Of a stretch of DNA of 64,000 nucleotides, positions 12,993 through 25,259 are shown piece by piece. Made by a program: the position numbers and the translations under genes. The notes under the pieces were generated by a model that was given only the letters and a program-made list of their open reading frames with translations, made no database searches and had not been told where the DNA came from. Every line of letters starts with the position of its first letter. The first letter of the stretch is position 1. This DNA comes from Nyssa sinensis (Eukaryota > Streptophyta > Magnoliopsida > Cornales > Nyssaceae). The stretch is taken from positions 62,001 to 126,000 of the forward strand of contig VIRR01000532.1 in NCBI GenBank assembly GCA_008638375.1, given 5' to 3'.

Positions 12993-13792
12993 GATGTACA
13001 AAAGGTTTTATGTGAAAATAAATTTATATATATATATATAATTTATTAGTGAAAAAGATACACCAATTTTATACACACGCAAATAGAAATATATATACAC
13101 GTGAACGCACGCACAAGCAGGTACACAAAAACACATATTACAAAGTGATCGAAATAAGTCTAGCGTTGCTCTTAGAATTTTATTGCAAGCTTGTTTGGGA
13201 GAGTTTCAAATTTTGTATGATAGAGTCTAGAGAATTGTTTTTTTAGGACTTGATTCTGAAAAAAAATAATTAATTTGTTATTTTGTAATAATTATTTAAT
13301 AGTAATTCTAATTTTTTGTTTTTGATTTTGTCATTTATATGGTATATATTGAATAATTTACAAATAACGAGTCTATAACTAAAAATTGTAAAAAGTCGAA
13401 CAAAATTTCAAATTGATTTTTTTTTAACTTTTGCAGACCATAATTTTACTTAATATCGCCATCACAAAAGCTGATTTTAAAAATACAATCAAATATTTCA
13501 AAAATTACTTTTATATTTTCTCATACACCAAAACTATGATTTGACTTGAGGCAAACGCCCCTTCAAATGAGTTCTTCTATAGTAGATTGTAAAAGTAAAT
13601 TTTCGGTAACCGTTAGTTTAAACGGCAAAGATAAACGAATTTCAGCAGAATTTTTTTTTTTGCAGAAATGTTTACTTTTTCTGAAATGTCTTTTTTATGC
13701 TTCAACTTTTTGTAAATCAGTAACACAACATGGGAGATTCTACAGTAAAGAAATCTCTGGATTCTCATTAAATAGGAGAATCTTCTCCACCC

Positions 13793-13800
13793 TATATAAA
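13793..13800 (+). promoter_or_regulatory. TATA box of the MCU gene
   Basis: TATATAAA lies 77 bp upstream of the MCU start codon, in a spacing that suits a short 5' untranslated region. No initiation site can be proven from sequence. Confidence 0.6.
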
Positions 13801-13876
13801 GCCCCTGCATCTGCACTAATTCATCGGAGCTAGCAATCCCCCTCCACTTCAAACTCTTTCTTGTTTGTGTTCATCA

Positions 13877-15218
13877 ATGGCGCTTCGAAGGACATTGGCG
13901 AAGCGTCTGTTCAACAAGAACAGAGAGCAATCACCAGTTGCAACCCTGGAACATTCGCCCATTTGGTCTCCGTCAATCCAGAGAACACTCGTCCCTCCAA
14001 ATGCGGCCAAAGCAAACTTCCACCGCGAGTTCCTAACGTCGCCGGATTCCGCCGAGAACGGATTCTTCCGTCGATTCCTCCAACGAAGAGGAATAAACCA
14101 GTCTGCTAGGCTTCCGGAGTTTCTCTCCGTTCCGGTTGGAGATAAACTAAGGGAGAAGCTAAGATCGATGAATATCCCCGGAGATCGTCTCCGGCTGGAC
14201 GGATTGAGTCCTCCAGCTACCACGACGGCACCGGCTGACACTCTCGATGGAATATCGGCTCTCGACGCGAGGAAGATTCTGAGGGTTTCTCAATTAGAGA
14301 AGCTGAAATCGAGGCTGAGACAGATCCAATTGAACTCCATTTCGTACTCTGAATTCGTTCAGATCTGCGTCGACGGTTGTTCGAACCACGAACAAGGCCT
14401 GGAGTTTGCGAAGACGTTGGATGAGTCCGGAAGCGTCATCGTTTTGGGCAGTGTCGTGTTTCTCCGGCCAGAGCAGGTAAAAAGCTTTTTACCAGCACCA
14501 ACATCTGGCACTTTCTTTTTCAGTTTTGATGATCACATCGAGTTATTATGGGTCTTGTGGTGATTCGTTTCACCGTGACTGCACATAAATCGTATCTGCA
14601 TTCCTCTTTCAATTTTTGATTTTATGGGTCTTGCTCGATTCGTTTCAGCGTGACTGCACATAAATCCGATTTGCATTCCTCTTCAATTTTTGATTTTAAA
14701 CTGTATGTTTTCAGGTGGCCAAATCAATGGAGACAATAATATCTCAATCCGTAGCGACACCAAACGACCCAAGAAGGAAGGAACTGGAACAGCTAGAAAA
14801 GCAAAAGATAGTAATCGACAGAGAAGCAGAGTTATCAGTCCGAAGAGAACTCTGCTGTGGGCTGGGCTTCATAGTCCTTCAGACTCTGGGCTTCATGAGG
14901 CTCACCTTCTGGGAACTCACTTGGGACGTGATGGAGCCCATTTGCTTCTTCGTAACCTCACTTCACTTTATGCTTGCTTATGGCTTCTTCCTCCGGACAA
15001 CAAAAGAACCCTCTTTCGAGAGCTATTTCCAACGCCGTTTCAGGGCGAAGCAAAAGAAGCTAATGAAGATTCACAACTTCGACATCGAAAAGTATGACGA
15101 GCTTTGCAAAGCCTTTTATCCTAACTATCACAATCTCCAAAACTCTGGACATTTTCCGACGTCCGACCATGCTGGGGTGGGGCAGTTTTTGAAGCCGTGC
15201 ATCGCTTATGGTACCTAG
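13877..15218 (+). CDS. MCU: Calcium uniporter protein, mitochondrial (MCU family)
   Basis: Pore subunit of the inner-mitochondrial-membrane Ca2+ uniporter. Two exons are read: 13877-14476 and 14715-15218, with GT at 14477 and AG ending at 14714 (phase 0), giving 367 residues. The ATG at 13877 is the first AUG after the TATA box. The N-terminus ([12 protein letters not shown]) is basic and lacks acids, as expected for a mitochondrial presequence. Exon 2 encodes a charged, probably coiled-coil helix (about 218-245), a first hydrophobic helix (about 246-263), the selectivity-filter motif WDVMEP at 270-275 (Asp271 and Glu274 are the expected Ca2+-coordinating acids) and a second helix (about 276-292). 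A basic matrix-side tail follows. Length and two-exon layout fit plant MCU proteins. The gene looks intact. Which plant MCU paralogue it is cannot be decided here. Confidence 0.93.
14551..14698. repeat. 76-bp tandem duplication inside the MCU intron
   Basis: Two adjacent units start at ggtcttg (14,551 and 14,627). They share cgtttca, gtgactgcacataaatc, gcattcctctt and caatttttgatttta. The duplication makes up most of the 238-bp intron and leaves the acceptor tract next to the second unit. Confidence 0.85.
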
Positions 15219-15250
15219 AGTTTTTTTTTGGTTTCTTCTTTCTTTTGAGA

Positions 15251-15256
15251 AATAAA
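15251..15256 (+). terminator. Candidate MCU polyadenylation signal
   Basis: AATAAA lies 33 bp after the MCU stop codon and is followed by AT-rich sequence. Plant signals are loose, so other hexamers downstream are equally possible. Confidence 0.4.
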
Positions 15257-18107
15257 ATTTAAAAATAGAAACTTTTTTACTCTATAACCGATAGTTTTTC
15301 CTTGAGTATCGCATAAATCGGATGTAAATATCATGCGTGTTTGTATTACGCCCAGCTGTTTTGGACAAGTGCTGGCTTCGGTCCGAAACTTTCAGCTTCA
15401 GAAGGCAAATTGACGTGTACAATGTTATATTATATATGTGAAAACACTCATAAATGCAATAACAAAATCATCTTGGCATGCTTAATTTTAATAAAGATGC
15501 ATTCAAACTTCTAAGTGGAACCTTGCCTTTGTTTCTTGTACTTCATATTTTATCAATCAACCATATAAAAGGAAACTTATTGATACTGGCAAAATTTTTA
15601 TCTTGATTCATGAATTACATCAACTTTATCTTGTCATGTAAGTATGATATTACTTTTTTATCTTTTAAGTACCCACTGTTATGTTCAAATGGCACGACGT
15701 TATAAGTGGAGTCTATGAATTCGGTTCGTATAAAAAAATTTCCATGTGTTTGGGTGGTGGTCGGTGGTGAAAAAGTTTTTATATAGACGACTTATCTTAT
15801 AACATCGTATCGGTTGAAATGATGTCTGTTTTTTAAAAGACACAAAAGTAACATCTAATGTACATGACAAGGTATGATTGGCTATGTTTGTTAACTAAGT
15901 CGATCGTCCTATTTTATGTCAAAATTTCTCAAAAATAAGGCTGAGCATTTTGCTTTTTACCACCAAAAAACCACATACGTTGCAATTGCATGGAACCCAA
16001 CACTAACTCGGGGGAAGGGGGGACCTATCGTAGCCTGTTTTCGTAGGAGTTGGGACCTATCCACTACATCATGGCCCAAGGTTATTTCTAGAGTTGATAT
16101 TGGGCTAAGCCCGTAGTAAGAGACCCAAATTTTTAGCATATATGTAACCATGGAACCCAATCCAAAGTTCCAAACAACTAATAAACAAAGAAAAACGATA
16201 CCTATGTAACTATGTAAGCACTCTCCTAATTTATTGGTGGATGAGATGTGGGGTCATTTTTGTTGTATTTGTAATTTTAGTTGTGGGTATTTTAAAAACA
16301 AAGTTCCTCCTTGTTATGTAAACTTGTGTTTCATTAAAGAAAACTAAAATCTTGTATCCTACATTGCAACCTTGAATTAATATTATTTTTTTTCTTTTAT
16401 TTATTTATTTCTCTGAGTTCAGAATTTAATTCTATTAGTGATTGTTAGGATTTTTTTGCATACAAAGTTTTGAGCAAGTCCACCTATCCCACTGTTAACA
16501 ACAATATTAGTAGCATGCAATCGTGCGAATGAATGAAGGGATTCGATTTTGATTCCACCTCTAGAACTTCTAAACACAAAGTTCTGACACATTCGAAACA
16601 GTTCTTGCTCGTGATATCATCTTCCAGAGTGATATTGTTATTCGGTTTGTTTTTCAGTTCATTCCAATTATTTTTCAAAGAACATAGGAGGTTGTTACTG
16701 AGATCTTTATTGTACGAGTATACTTAAAGTGAAGACGAAACTGTTAAATCTTGGAGGGTAGTTCAGTGAAACCTTCTGCATCGAGATACCAAAAGGACGG
16801 AAACTACTCAGTACAATATCTTCCACACACCTATGTCCTTTCTTATCAATATTATCTATGTTTCCAAACAATTTCGTGCATGCTTGAGTGTGATTAGTCT
16901 AGGCAAAAGACTTGAGATATCCTACATGAAAAAAAGAAAAAGAAAAAAAGATTGTTAATGATCAAAGACAAGATGGGCCATCCCATGGCAGATTACAAGC
17001 CCAAAACCCATCTCTTCTACTTGCCGGACAAAACCCTGATTCTATTTGTAGCGCTTCGGACTCCAATTTACAAATCGAAGTCCAAAATGAATGGTCCTGT
17101 TGTGAATTACAGAGCCCAAGTCCAAAGCCCTTACAAAGCCCAAATTAATTTTCAGAAAATTGTATTATGTCCCCCCTCGAATTCCATCTCCTTCACTCAT
17201 TTTCATTGACTACTTCTTAGATGTTCATGTCATGACCAATCCTTTTGTGTGTTTACCATATTCAATTGAATTTGGTTTCATTATTTTTTTTTTTTTGAAA
17301 CAAATCTTTATTTTCTAAATAATATAACAAAAGTAAAACAAATCAAAACTTGACAATACAAATTTGATCTCATTATTTAAAAATTCCAACTTCCTTTCTC
17401 ATAGCTTCTATGATATGAAAATCCACAAAAAAAAAATTGATTTTTTTAATAAAGAAATTAAATTGTAGAAATTTATTTTCCCAAAAAATAAATTCTAACT
17501 AACCTTTATAAAATTAAAGCTTCCATTGCATAAAAACTTCTCTGATTGTTAATAAGAAAATTGGAAAAGCTTATAGAGGCAAGGTTTCACTTTCCTAAAA
17601 AATAATAATACTTGTCTTATCTCTTTTGTATTATCTTATATATCACTTTCTTAGAAAATCCGGAATACTCTGTAGTCTGTATATTGAATTGATATGTCAA
17701 ATAGTAATTGACCCGATTTTAATATATCGAAATCAATAAATAAATTTTTTTACAAACAACCCGACTATAAGAGTCATCAGTAGGTCCCACATTGTGAGAT
17801 GATGGTACATCAGATGGTAAAGAGATATGGGACAATTAACATTTGTACCAAAAGAATTCAAGAAATTATAAGAATGCACATGGGTCGTACACTCGTGGGT
17901 TTTCACATTTATGATATATGAACAAATTGGCCCATTGGGTGTCAACAAACGATGACATCAGGCCCATAACAAGGGGTCCACGCACGTTGATTGTATCGTG
18001 AACTTTTTCGTTGGTGAAGCTTATTTTGGATCCAATCTGGATTCCGTTGACCCCCATGATGATTGTAGTGCGCTGGGTTGAGGGTGTGGACTTCGATCAA
18101 GCGCATC
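15257..18107. other. Intergenic, no gene recognised
   Basis: No supported gene. Frames at about 15,916-16,160 and 16,952-17,209 are short and unlike known proteins. The latter lies in sequence with several cccaa and aagccca words, which are common in plant non-coding DNA. Confidence 0.45.
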
Positions 18108-18116
18108 CATGACGAG

Positions 18117-18757
18117 CAATGTTTTTAGGATGTAACCGGTTCATCGAATCAAAAAAATATTCAAGTTATGAGTTATCAGTTTAATTGTCAAGTCAATCAG
18201 AATTAAACCGTGATATCATAATTATGTAATTAATAAATTTAATAATATATGTTATTGATATTTTAAATTTAAAAAATATACAAAAATTACTAAAAATTAT
18301 ATAAAAAAATTTACAAAATATGCATTTTTTTAATATGTAAAATTTTAAGAAAAAAATGAAAAAAGTATAGTAGACATACCTTATTACAATGTTGAAAGTT
18401 GAAACTTCATTGTCATTCTTCCATAATCGCAAGGACCATAACAAAACTATTTTAACATCCAATCCAAGTATAATCCAATAATTTAGTCTTCAACTACATG
18501 AAAAAAAAATACAAACACTAATAATCACGCATAAAAAGATACAAACACTAATACTCATGTATAAAATAAAATAAAAAAGACAAGAACCGGTGTGAACCGG
18601 TGACTCAGTACCAGGTCACCCAGTTCGACGGTCCGACTGGCCGGTTTTAACGGTTTTGAACTATAAGTGGTTTTATGGGTTAAACCGGACCGTTTTATGA
18701 ACCGGTCGACGGTTCAACCGATTGAACCAGCCGATCTGGTCTGGGTTTTAAAACATT
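18117..18757. mobile_element. Mutator-like MITE, copy A (641 bp)
   Basis: Homologous along its length to the element at 46,316-46,924: shared words include gtcataattatgtaat-like, ttattgatattttaaattt, aaaaaagtatagtagac and gaaccggtg. The termini are AATGTTTTT at the left and AAAACATT at the right. Flanking 9-mers catgacgag and aatgatgag agree at 7 of 9 positions, which looks like a decayed target-site duplication. No coding capacity. Confidence 0.7.
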
Positions 18758-19009
18758 AATGATGAGTAAGTGCATGTAAGGCTATGCGTGGTGACCTTCA
18801 AATTGCAGTGTGAGAGTGGGATGCTAATCTTTTCTTTGTTTGAAAATTGTTGAAAATCATGCGAGCCGTTCACCTTTTTTTCTATCCATATCCTACCAAA
18901 CTAGCTCTTAAGTCTTGAAATTGTCTCGAGTAAATTGCAATCTGAAGTTGAAATCAAACTATAAGAAATATTATTTTTTATTAATAAAGAGATAAATGCA
19001 AAAAGAACA

Positions 19010-19165
19010 TGGGTTGTGGGTGAGTTGGTTTGAATAATATGCCATAAACTCGAAAATCCTGAGTTTAATTTATCATATTTACAATTTATAAATAATGACT
19101 GGATTAGTCTGAACTGAAACCTGGGATATCACTTCAGTTGGAGGTCCATCCCTAATTCTTAGAAA
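19010..19165 (+). mobile_element. Possible SINE fragment
   Basis: gggtgagttggtttgaat resembles a pol III A-box region and cctgagtttaattt a B box about 45 bp later. An A-rich tract starts about 19,165. No clear flanking duplication was found, so this is a weak call. Confidence 0.35.
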
Positions 19166-19345
19166 AAAGAAAAGAAAAGAAAAAACAGTTCCTAAGGCAA
19201 TTCAATATGGATCAAAAGGATTGTAGTTTTAGAGTTACTTCTTGGCATGGAAAGTCCCTATAGCATCATTTTATTACCGCCTTCTAATCAGAATTTTGTA
19301 TGCACAAACGATCCAGATCTCATTAACATTCCTAGAAGAAAAATC

Positions 19346-19348
19346 TCC

Positions 19349-19410
<62 letters not shown>
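19346..19410. repeat. (CT)n(AT)n(GT)n compound microsatellite
   Basis: Three dinucleotide runs follow each other without interruption. Confidence 0.95.
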
Positions 19411-19414
<4 letters not shown>

Positions 19415-19449
19415 TATTGCTACTCCATTCTTCTGGCCCTTTCAATTGA

Positions 19450-21640
19450 GTAGAAGAAAATTATTAAAGTTTGAGACCCACTCCATCCCATCCCGTACAA
19501 ACTACATATATCCACAACAAACAGTGACCCACAAAAATTGTGATATTTTATAAGTAAATGAGCACACTCCAGCCTCCAGTGCCTCTGTCCTCTGGGACAA
19601 AATGTCCCACGCCTACTTTTTATTTGGTATTGGAATCATTTCTTTATTAGGTTATTTACCATTACACCCCTAATATGAACTTATTCAATAATAGAGGGTA
19701 GAAAATGGAGAAAAAAAATTATATGTGCAGTGAAATCATTGTAAAATAATGGTTGAGCTTACAGTTAGGCATAAGTTCAAGAGAGATTGACAAAAAATAA
19801 AAATCAAAAAATCAAATGCCCACCTCCTACTTAGATGCTCTTGTTATTTTTAATAAGATAACTCGATAACATATAATTTCTTTTAAAATACGTCACATTT
19901 GTTGTGTTCGTAACAATTTAATTAATTTTTTATATGAAAAAACGTTAGACATTCCATCTTTTGAAAAACTCAAAATATGTAATTTCGAGCACAGATTTTT
20001 TTGGTAGAAAAGCATGTTCATTATCACTATATGTCCATTTAGGATGAAGTAATATATATAATACGATAAAAAATTCAATATAGTCAGTCGTGATAATGCA
20101 GTGTTTCTATCCTGCTCTTCTTTTCCTCCTACTCGAAAAAAAAAGATAATACTTTTTTAACAAATAAGACTTAACTCCTCTCAATCTATTTTATATATAC
20201 ATATGAACTCTTTAAATTTTAATACTTATAATTTTGACCTTCTAAATTAAAATTTCTGATCCGCCACTGCTCAAACCCCCCCCTCCTCCCCTCTCTCTCT
20301 CTCTATACGTCACTACCCATTTTGACGAGAAAACTCTCTCTCTCTCTCTCTATAGGTCACTACCCATTTTGACAAGAAAAAAACAAAGATAATTAATGAC
20401 TAAACAATTTACTTCATTTTTTGTTAGGTTAATTGGTTAAGACGTTCGTTAGGTTCTAAGTTAGAAGTGGTTGGATTAGATACTATTCCTCATCTACTTT
20501 TCATATTTACAATATTATATTTGAGATTTTTAAAATTAAAAAAAGAAAAGAAAATCTAAGTTTGACAAGAGGTGCATCCTCCGGCACTGGCAGGCCACCA
20601 AATTCTGGTCATGCCTCGTGACGTGGATAGATATATGCATGATGGGTGCAAGTCCATAATCCAGATAGTTGAAAGAGTTAGTCCAACTAAATCAAAACAC
20701 CCACACCCACCCACTTGCCACTTGTTCTTTGCAAATCTTATGATTAATTAATCTTTCTTAATGCAATTATACCCATCACGACCATTTTCCCCACTTCTTT
20801 CCCTCACTAGTCATATCATTCAACTGAGTGGTTCCATTTAGACCACTCCACCATGCACCTTGACTATTTTTTTTAGTAATTCTGTCAATGTTTGCAAAAT
20901 ATAGCTACATTGTTCTACTACCGATGTCATATACATATATATATATATATATATATTTTGGGTTAGATTATTATTTGTTCTACAAATTTAAGTTGTTAGA
21001 GAATAAGTCAATATTAAAAATCAACAAACTGATATAATAGAATACACGAGTGAGTGCAAGTTTTGCACCAAACGAAAGTGTACGAATTTGAATTCAACAC
21101 CTTTTAAAATCAAAATTCTGATAATATATTATATTACAAATTACTCGCAATTTAGAGAATGGAATAACTTTACATATTCAGCTAACATTTTTAATGAATT
21201 TATTGATTCTTTAGACAAAAGGAGATGAGTTTACAGTAATAAATGTATGTAAACTTTTATGAGAAACCCACTTTTCTTTTATGAGAAATTTTATTGTATA
21301 TAACATTTTTATTATTTTATTAGGTGGGATGAGTTGATATATAAAAGCTCTTGATCCATCCTTTGTCCATTATTATTGTCAAAATTGAATTCTAAGATAT
21401 ATAAGTACATGAAATTAATACTATCAGAGAAGCATCAAACCACAAATCACAAGTGATGCACTATATTGTATAGCTAGTGCTCTTGCTGGCAATGGCATAA
21501 GAAATCATTTTTTTACTGTGATACATTATTTAATATATGTATCTATACGTATATATATCTCCAATAGTGGAGAATTAACAAGACTAAACCGATTGTATAC
21601 GAGTGGTAACAAACTTATGGGCAGACATTAATTTAAAGAC
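19450..21640. other. Intergenic with minor repeats
   Basis: No gene is seen. A pair of direct repeats of about 48 bp (ctctctctctctata then gtcactacccattttgac) lies at about 20,290-20,373. The words gttaattggttaagacg and ggttggattagatac at about 20,430-20,480 look like a SINE head. A TA run is at about 20,935-20,956. gatccgccactg at about 20,260 resembles the end of a common plant TIR element. Confidence 0.45.
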
Positions 21641-21650
21641 TAATTCTCGT

Positions 21651-22366
21651 TTGGATGACCGAATAAAAAGGTCGGATCAGATAAAAAATAGAATTTATTG
21701 AGATATTAAATATTATATTATAGTATTTGGAACATGTCTAGATAAAAAGTTCGGATATGTTATTATATTTCAATTTTATACTTAGACCGATACAATTATT
21801 AATAAAAAATAAAATATATTATGAAAATAAAATCTTATGTGATATTAAATTTGTGTTCATAATAATATTTTTTCAAATTCCTAAATATATTTTTTCAAAG
21901 TATATGTTTAAAAATTTCAAAACAAAAGTTTAAGAACAACAGATAAATATAGATAAATAAGAGAAGGTTCAATAAATTTAATAATTTATTATATACAAAT
22001 ATTAATAAAAAAGATTACTAACAGATGTAAGAAAGAAAAAATAATCGGTACATTTAAAATTTATTTAATAATTTGAAAGTGTCATCAACATAGATGATAA
22101 TATGTTACGAAAATTTATATGAGTAATATCAATAGTAGTTGTTGAAAGTAATCTCGCCCCTCTTCTCTTTTTTTTTCTTGTTATAAAAAGAATGATTGAA
22201 AATTTTTATTTTACTTCTTAACTCATGAGCATGAGATAAAAATAATCCCACTACCACACCAGTAAAATTTAATTAGAACTAATCTCATCCTAAATAAATG
22301 ACTAAAAATATAATAGAATATCACATATCCCGTCAAACTACCCTCTTATCCCATCAAACAAACTAT
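21651..22366. mobile_element. Possible TIR element (about 0.7 kb)
   Basis: The left end, ctcgtttggatgacc, is partly matched by the reverse complement of the right end, agtttgtttgatggg. The interior is AT-rich and non-coding. The ends resemble those of the 9.8-10.3 kb element, but no clean target-site duplication was found. Confidence 0.35.
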
Positions 22367-22503
22367 CATCTTCTGAAATTCAGCTCATAAATCATTTACC
22401 CTAATTTGACATGATCAGACAAAGACATGCTAGGAGTCACTTTTTCCCTGTTAATTTAGAAGAAAGAACTATACAGCCGACAATCCAATTCCATATAGAC
22501 CAA

Positions 22504-22546
<43 letters not shown>
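22504..22546. repeat. (TA)n(TG)n microsatellite
   Basis: Uninterrupted TA run followed by a TG run. Confidence 0.95.
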
Positions 22547-23216
22547 CCTTTTTGTGTCTATATACATATGTAAAATATGATAAGTCAGGACACCCACCAA
22601 AATGTATTTCATGGAAATGAGCCAAACGTCAAATGGTAACATTATCACCACATTTTCTCATATACCATTTTACAAAGTGATTTAGCTTTTCCTTGGGGGT
22701 TTTGGTTTGGCTTCTTGCTCAAACATAGGCTTTAGAAGTTTTATCTCTGAAACCATTTTGTAGCTCTTTGTCTCTGTGTCACCCATCACTATTTGAACAT
22801 TAGTGCTCCAATTCAATGTTAAATGTCACCCATACTTGGACTGTGACTCTGATGACCTCAATGGTGTCCTATAGATCATGTGTTACAAATAAGGATATCC
22901 CACTTACTACACTTGCATTTATACATGAAAAATTTTAAACATATATATATATGTATATATTGTTAGAGATAAATGACTCGTATTCTTGTAATATATAAAA
23001 CTATGTATAGAGGTCTAACCTAGTAAGGATATGTTAAAAAATTTTAATATACTGCATTAAAGTTAGGGTTTAACTGTGATACAATATCAATACATTGTAA
23101 TCTTATTTTTTATAAAGTGAAGAATGCAATCACTCCTGTGAACACATTACGAAACTACATAAATTTTATGTGTCACTTTTTCTCTCTAACTCTTATTTGC
23201 ATAAATTGTTAATTTT

Positions 23217-23219
23217 ATA

Positions 23220-23275
<56 letters not shown>
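23217..23275. repeat. (TA)n(GA)n microsatellite
   Basis: TA run followed by about 40 bp of GA. Confidence 0.95.
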
Positions 23276-23277
<2 letters not shown>

Positions 23278-23649
23278 GCGGTTGAACCGATCTTCTCAAT
23301 TTATCCAAAACAAAATTCCTCGTCTATGGGGAGTATCCTTTCCCACTAGCTAGTGGTAAACAACCAAATGGGGAAAAAAATGGCACAATTGAAGCTAAAT
23401 TAAGCCAGCTTGGTGACTGATAACCTAAAGGCACAAAAGACAATAAAAGGGGTGAACTCTTTAGACCTCCCAAGTTGTGATTGAAACTTTTCTGGCATGA
23501 ACTGAATCATCCCTTTCACCCAACACTTTGTTATATTAAACTACTCTCAAACATATTGCATGTAAGTGGGATAACTCAAGCCCAAACTTCAAAACTTAGA
23601 GGTAAACTTCTCTTAAAAACCAATTCATAATCACTTAAGATTTAATTTA

Positions 23650-23805
23650 ACATGGAATCAATTTTTTGCTAGCCACTCGCACCAGTTAAATCTAGGGGAG
23701 GTGGCTCCAAGAATATCATTGCTTTTATGAGATATTGAATTCATGACCGGTGCTTTGACAGCCACTTACCATGTAGCTCACTACCACCCGTCAACCCCCT
23801 TTGGG
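23650..23805 (-). mobile_element. Possible SINE fragment, minus strand
   Basis: Read on the minus strand, gtggtagtgagctacatgg is followed about 35 bp later by gtcatgaattcaata, which resembles a pol III A box and B box pair. Tail and flanking duplication are not clear. Confidence 0.3.
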
Positions 23806-23809
23806 TTGC

Positions 23810-25048
23810 TTTAGTTGCAACTTGCAAGTCACATTTGCAGAAATTTGCTTAATAGCATGAAAATCCCAGCTTAAAAACATAAGTTGGAGTTTGAGTGAAG
23901 CTTTTATTTCACTAAATTTTTATTTTTAAAAAGAAATAAAAGGGTGAAAAAACCAGTTCGAAGGCTTCAGAGGTAAGATTATTTGAAACTTGAAGGAAAG
24001 CTTGAACTTAAATCCTCTAATGGCTAGAGTTAAGTTTAGAATCATACAATAATTGAATTATAGTCACTTGCTTTTTATTGATTAGAAATAAATTTATTTT
24101 AAAGACCTCAATATAGGCAATTATATGACTTAGATTTTTAGCTTTGTAATGAGAATAGATAGAAATATTAATATAAAAATTGAAATTACAAACTTTGTTT
24201 TATTATATTTAATTTTATTTTGTAACACCTGAGCATAGCAGAGGACAATGCTAGTTTCTTTCTTATAGATTTTGTTTGTCAACAGCTAATAAATTGAGCA
24301 GAAGAGCTACTGGAGATGTAAAGCCAAGTCATTTTCCTAATGCACGCATCTTCTTACCACCACATATGATTCAAGAATCAAAACAAGCTTGCCTTGTCTG
24401 CATCACAGGATGTTGACTTTCTCACTTTCCAAACAATGTCCCATTCCATGACCACAGAAGAAAAAACAAAAAATAAAAAATGATGGTGTTTCTATAATGG
24501 ATGGGCACACTGGATTAAAAAAAAAAATCTTAGAAGATGGGAGTATATATATTCAAATTTTGGGAAAAGGTTTTTATGAAAATTCAAAAAATTTAAAATG
24601 GGAATTTCTTAATTTTTTAAAATTTTCTCCATCCTCTAAATAATGCAAATGATGCTATGAGCAATTATATCTACTACTTGATTAAAAGTTTTTTTTTTGG
24701 TGTAAAAATAGTCTGTCTTTCTATAATTTCATCTTTTTTTTTTTACAACAATACTTTAGAATTATAACCATCACACTTCACATTTAAATATTGATCAATC
24801 TTGGCATTTTACATTTAAAAAAAGCTTATTATTTATATTACTGAGTAAAACAATAATCATTTACTACCATATCAGAAAGGGTCACATTTTATATGAAGTG
24901 ATTCATTTTTGTCAGGGCCTTTACTTCATTTTTATGGACTCTTTTTTTTTTTTTTTCTTTCTTTCTTTATAATTTCTCTAAAGGTTGCTTAATTGAGCAA
25001 ATCATACCCCTGCCCAAAACAAAAAACAAAAAAAACAAATTGGTTAAT
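23810..25048. other. Intergenic, nothing recognised
   Basis: AT-rich sequence with poly-A and poly-T tracts. No frame or RNA gene can be supported. Confidence 0.45.
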
Positions 25049-25062
25049 TCTCAATAGGACAT

Positions 25063-25246
25063 ATCACTCGGACGTATGACCAAACGGTAAAGACGTTGGG
25101 AATAAAATTTAAGCATTTCGAGTTTGAGTTTTTTTTATGCCAATCGTTGACAACTAGAAATTAAAGAATGAGTTCAAAAAGAGAGACTTAATTTGGTGCG
25201 CATAAACTTTCTCAAACACTCCTAACCGATCCATAAAAAAAAAAAC
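25063..25246 (+). mobile_element. SINE with poly-A tail and 13-bp TSD
   Basis: The body is 184 bp and ends in A(12). It is flanked by ctcaataggacat (25,050-25,062) and ctcgataggacat (25,247-25,259), matching at 12 of 13 positions. Near the 5' end, gtatgaccaaacggtaaag resembles a pol III A box. About 35 bp further on, tttcgagtttgag resembles a B box. The same family occurs at about 30,630-30,820. No protein is encoded; a partner LINE would be needed for movement. Confidence 0.7.
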
Positions 25247-25259
25247 CTCGATAGGACAT

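Noticed and set aside
13849..14241. A 130-codon minus-strand frame over MCU exon 1
   Set aside because: It is antisense to the MCU coding sequence and has no independent support.
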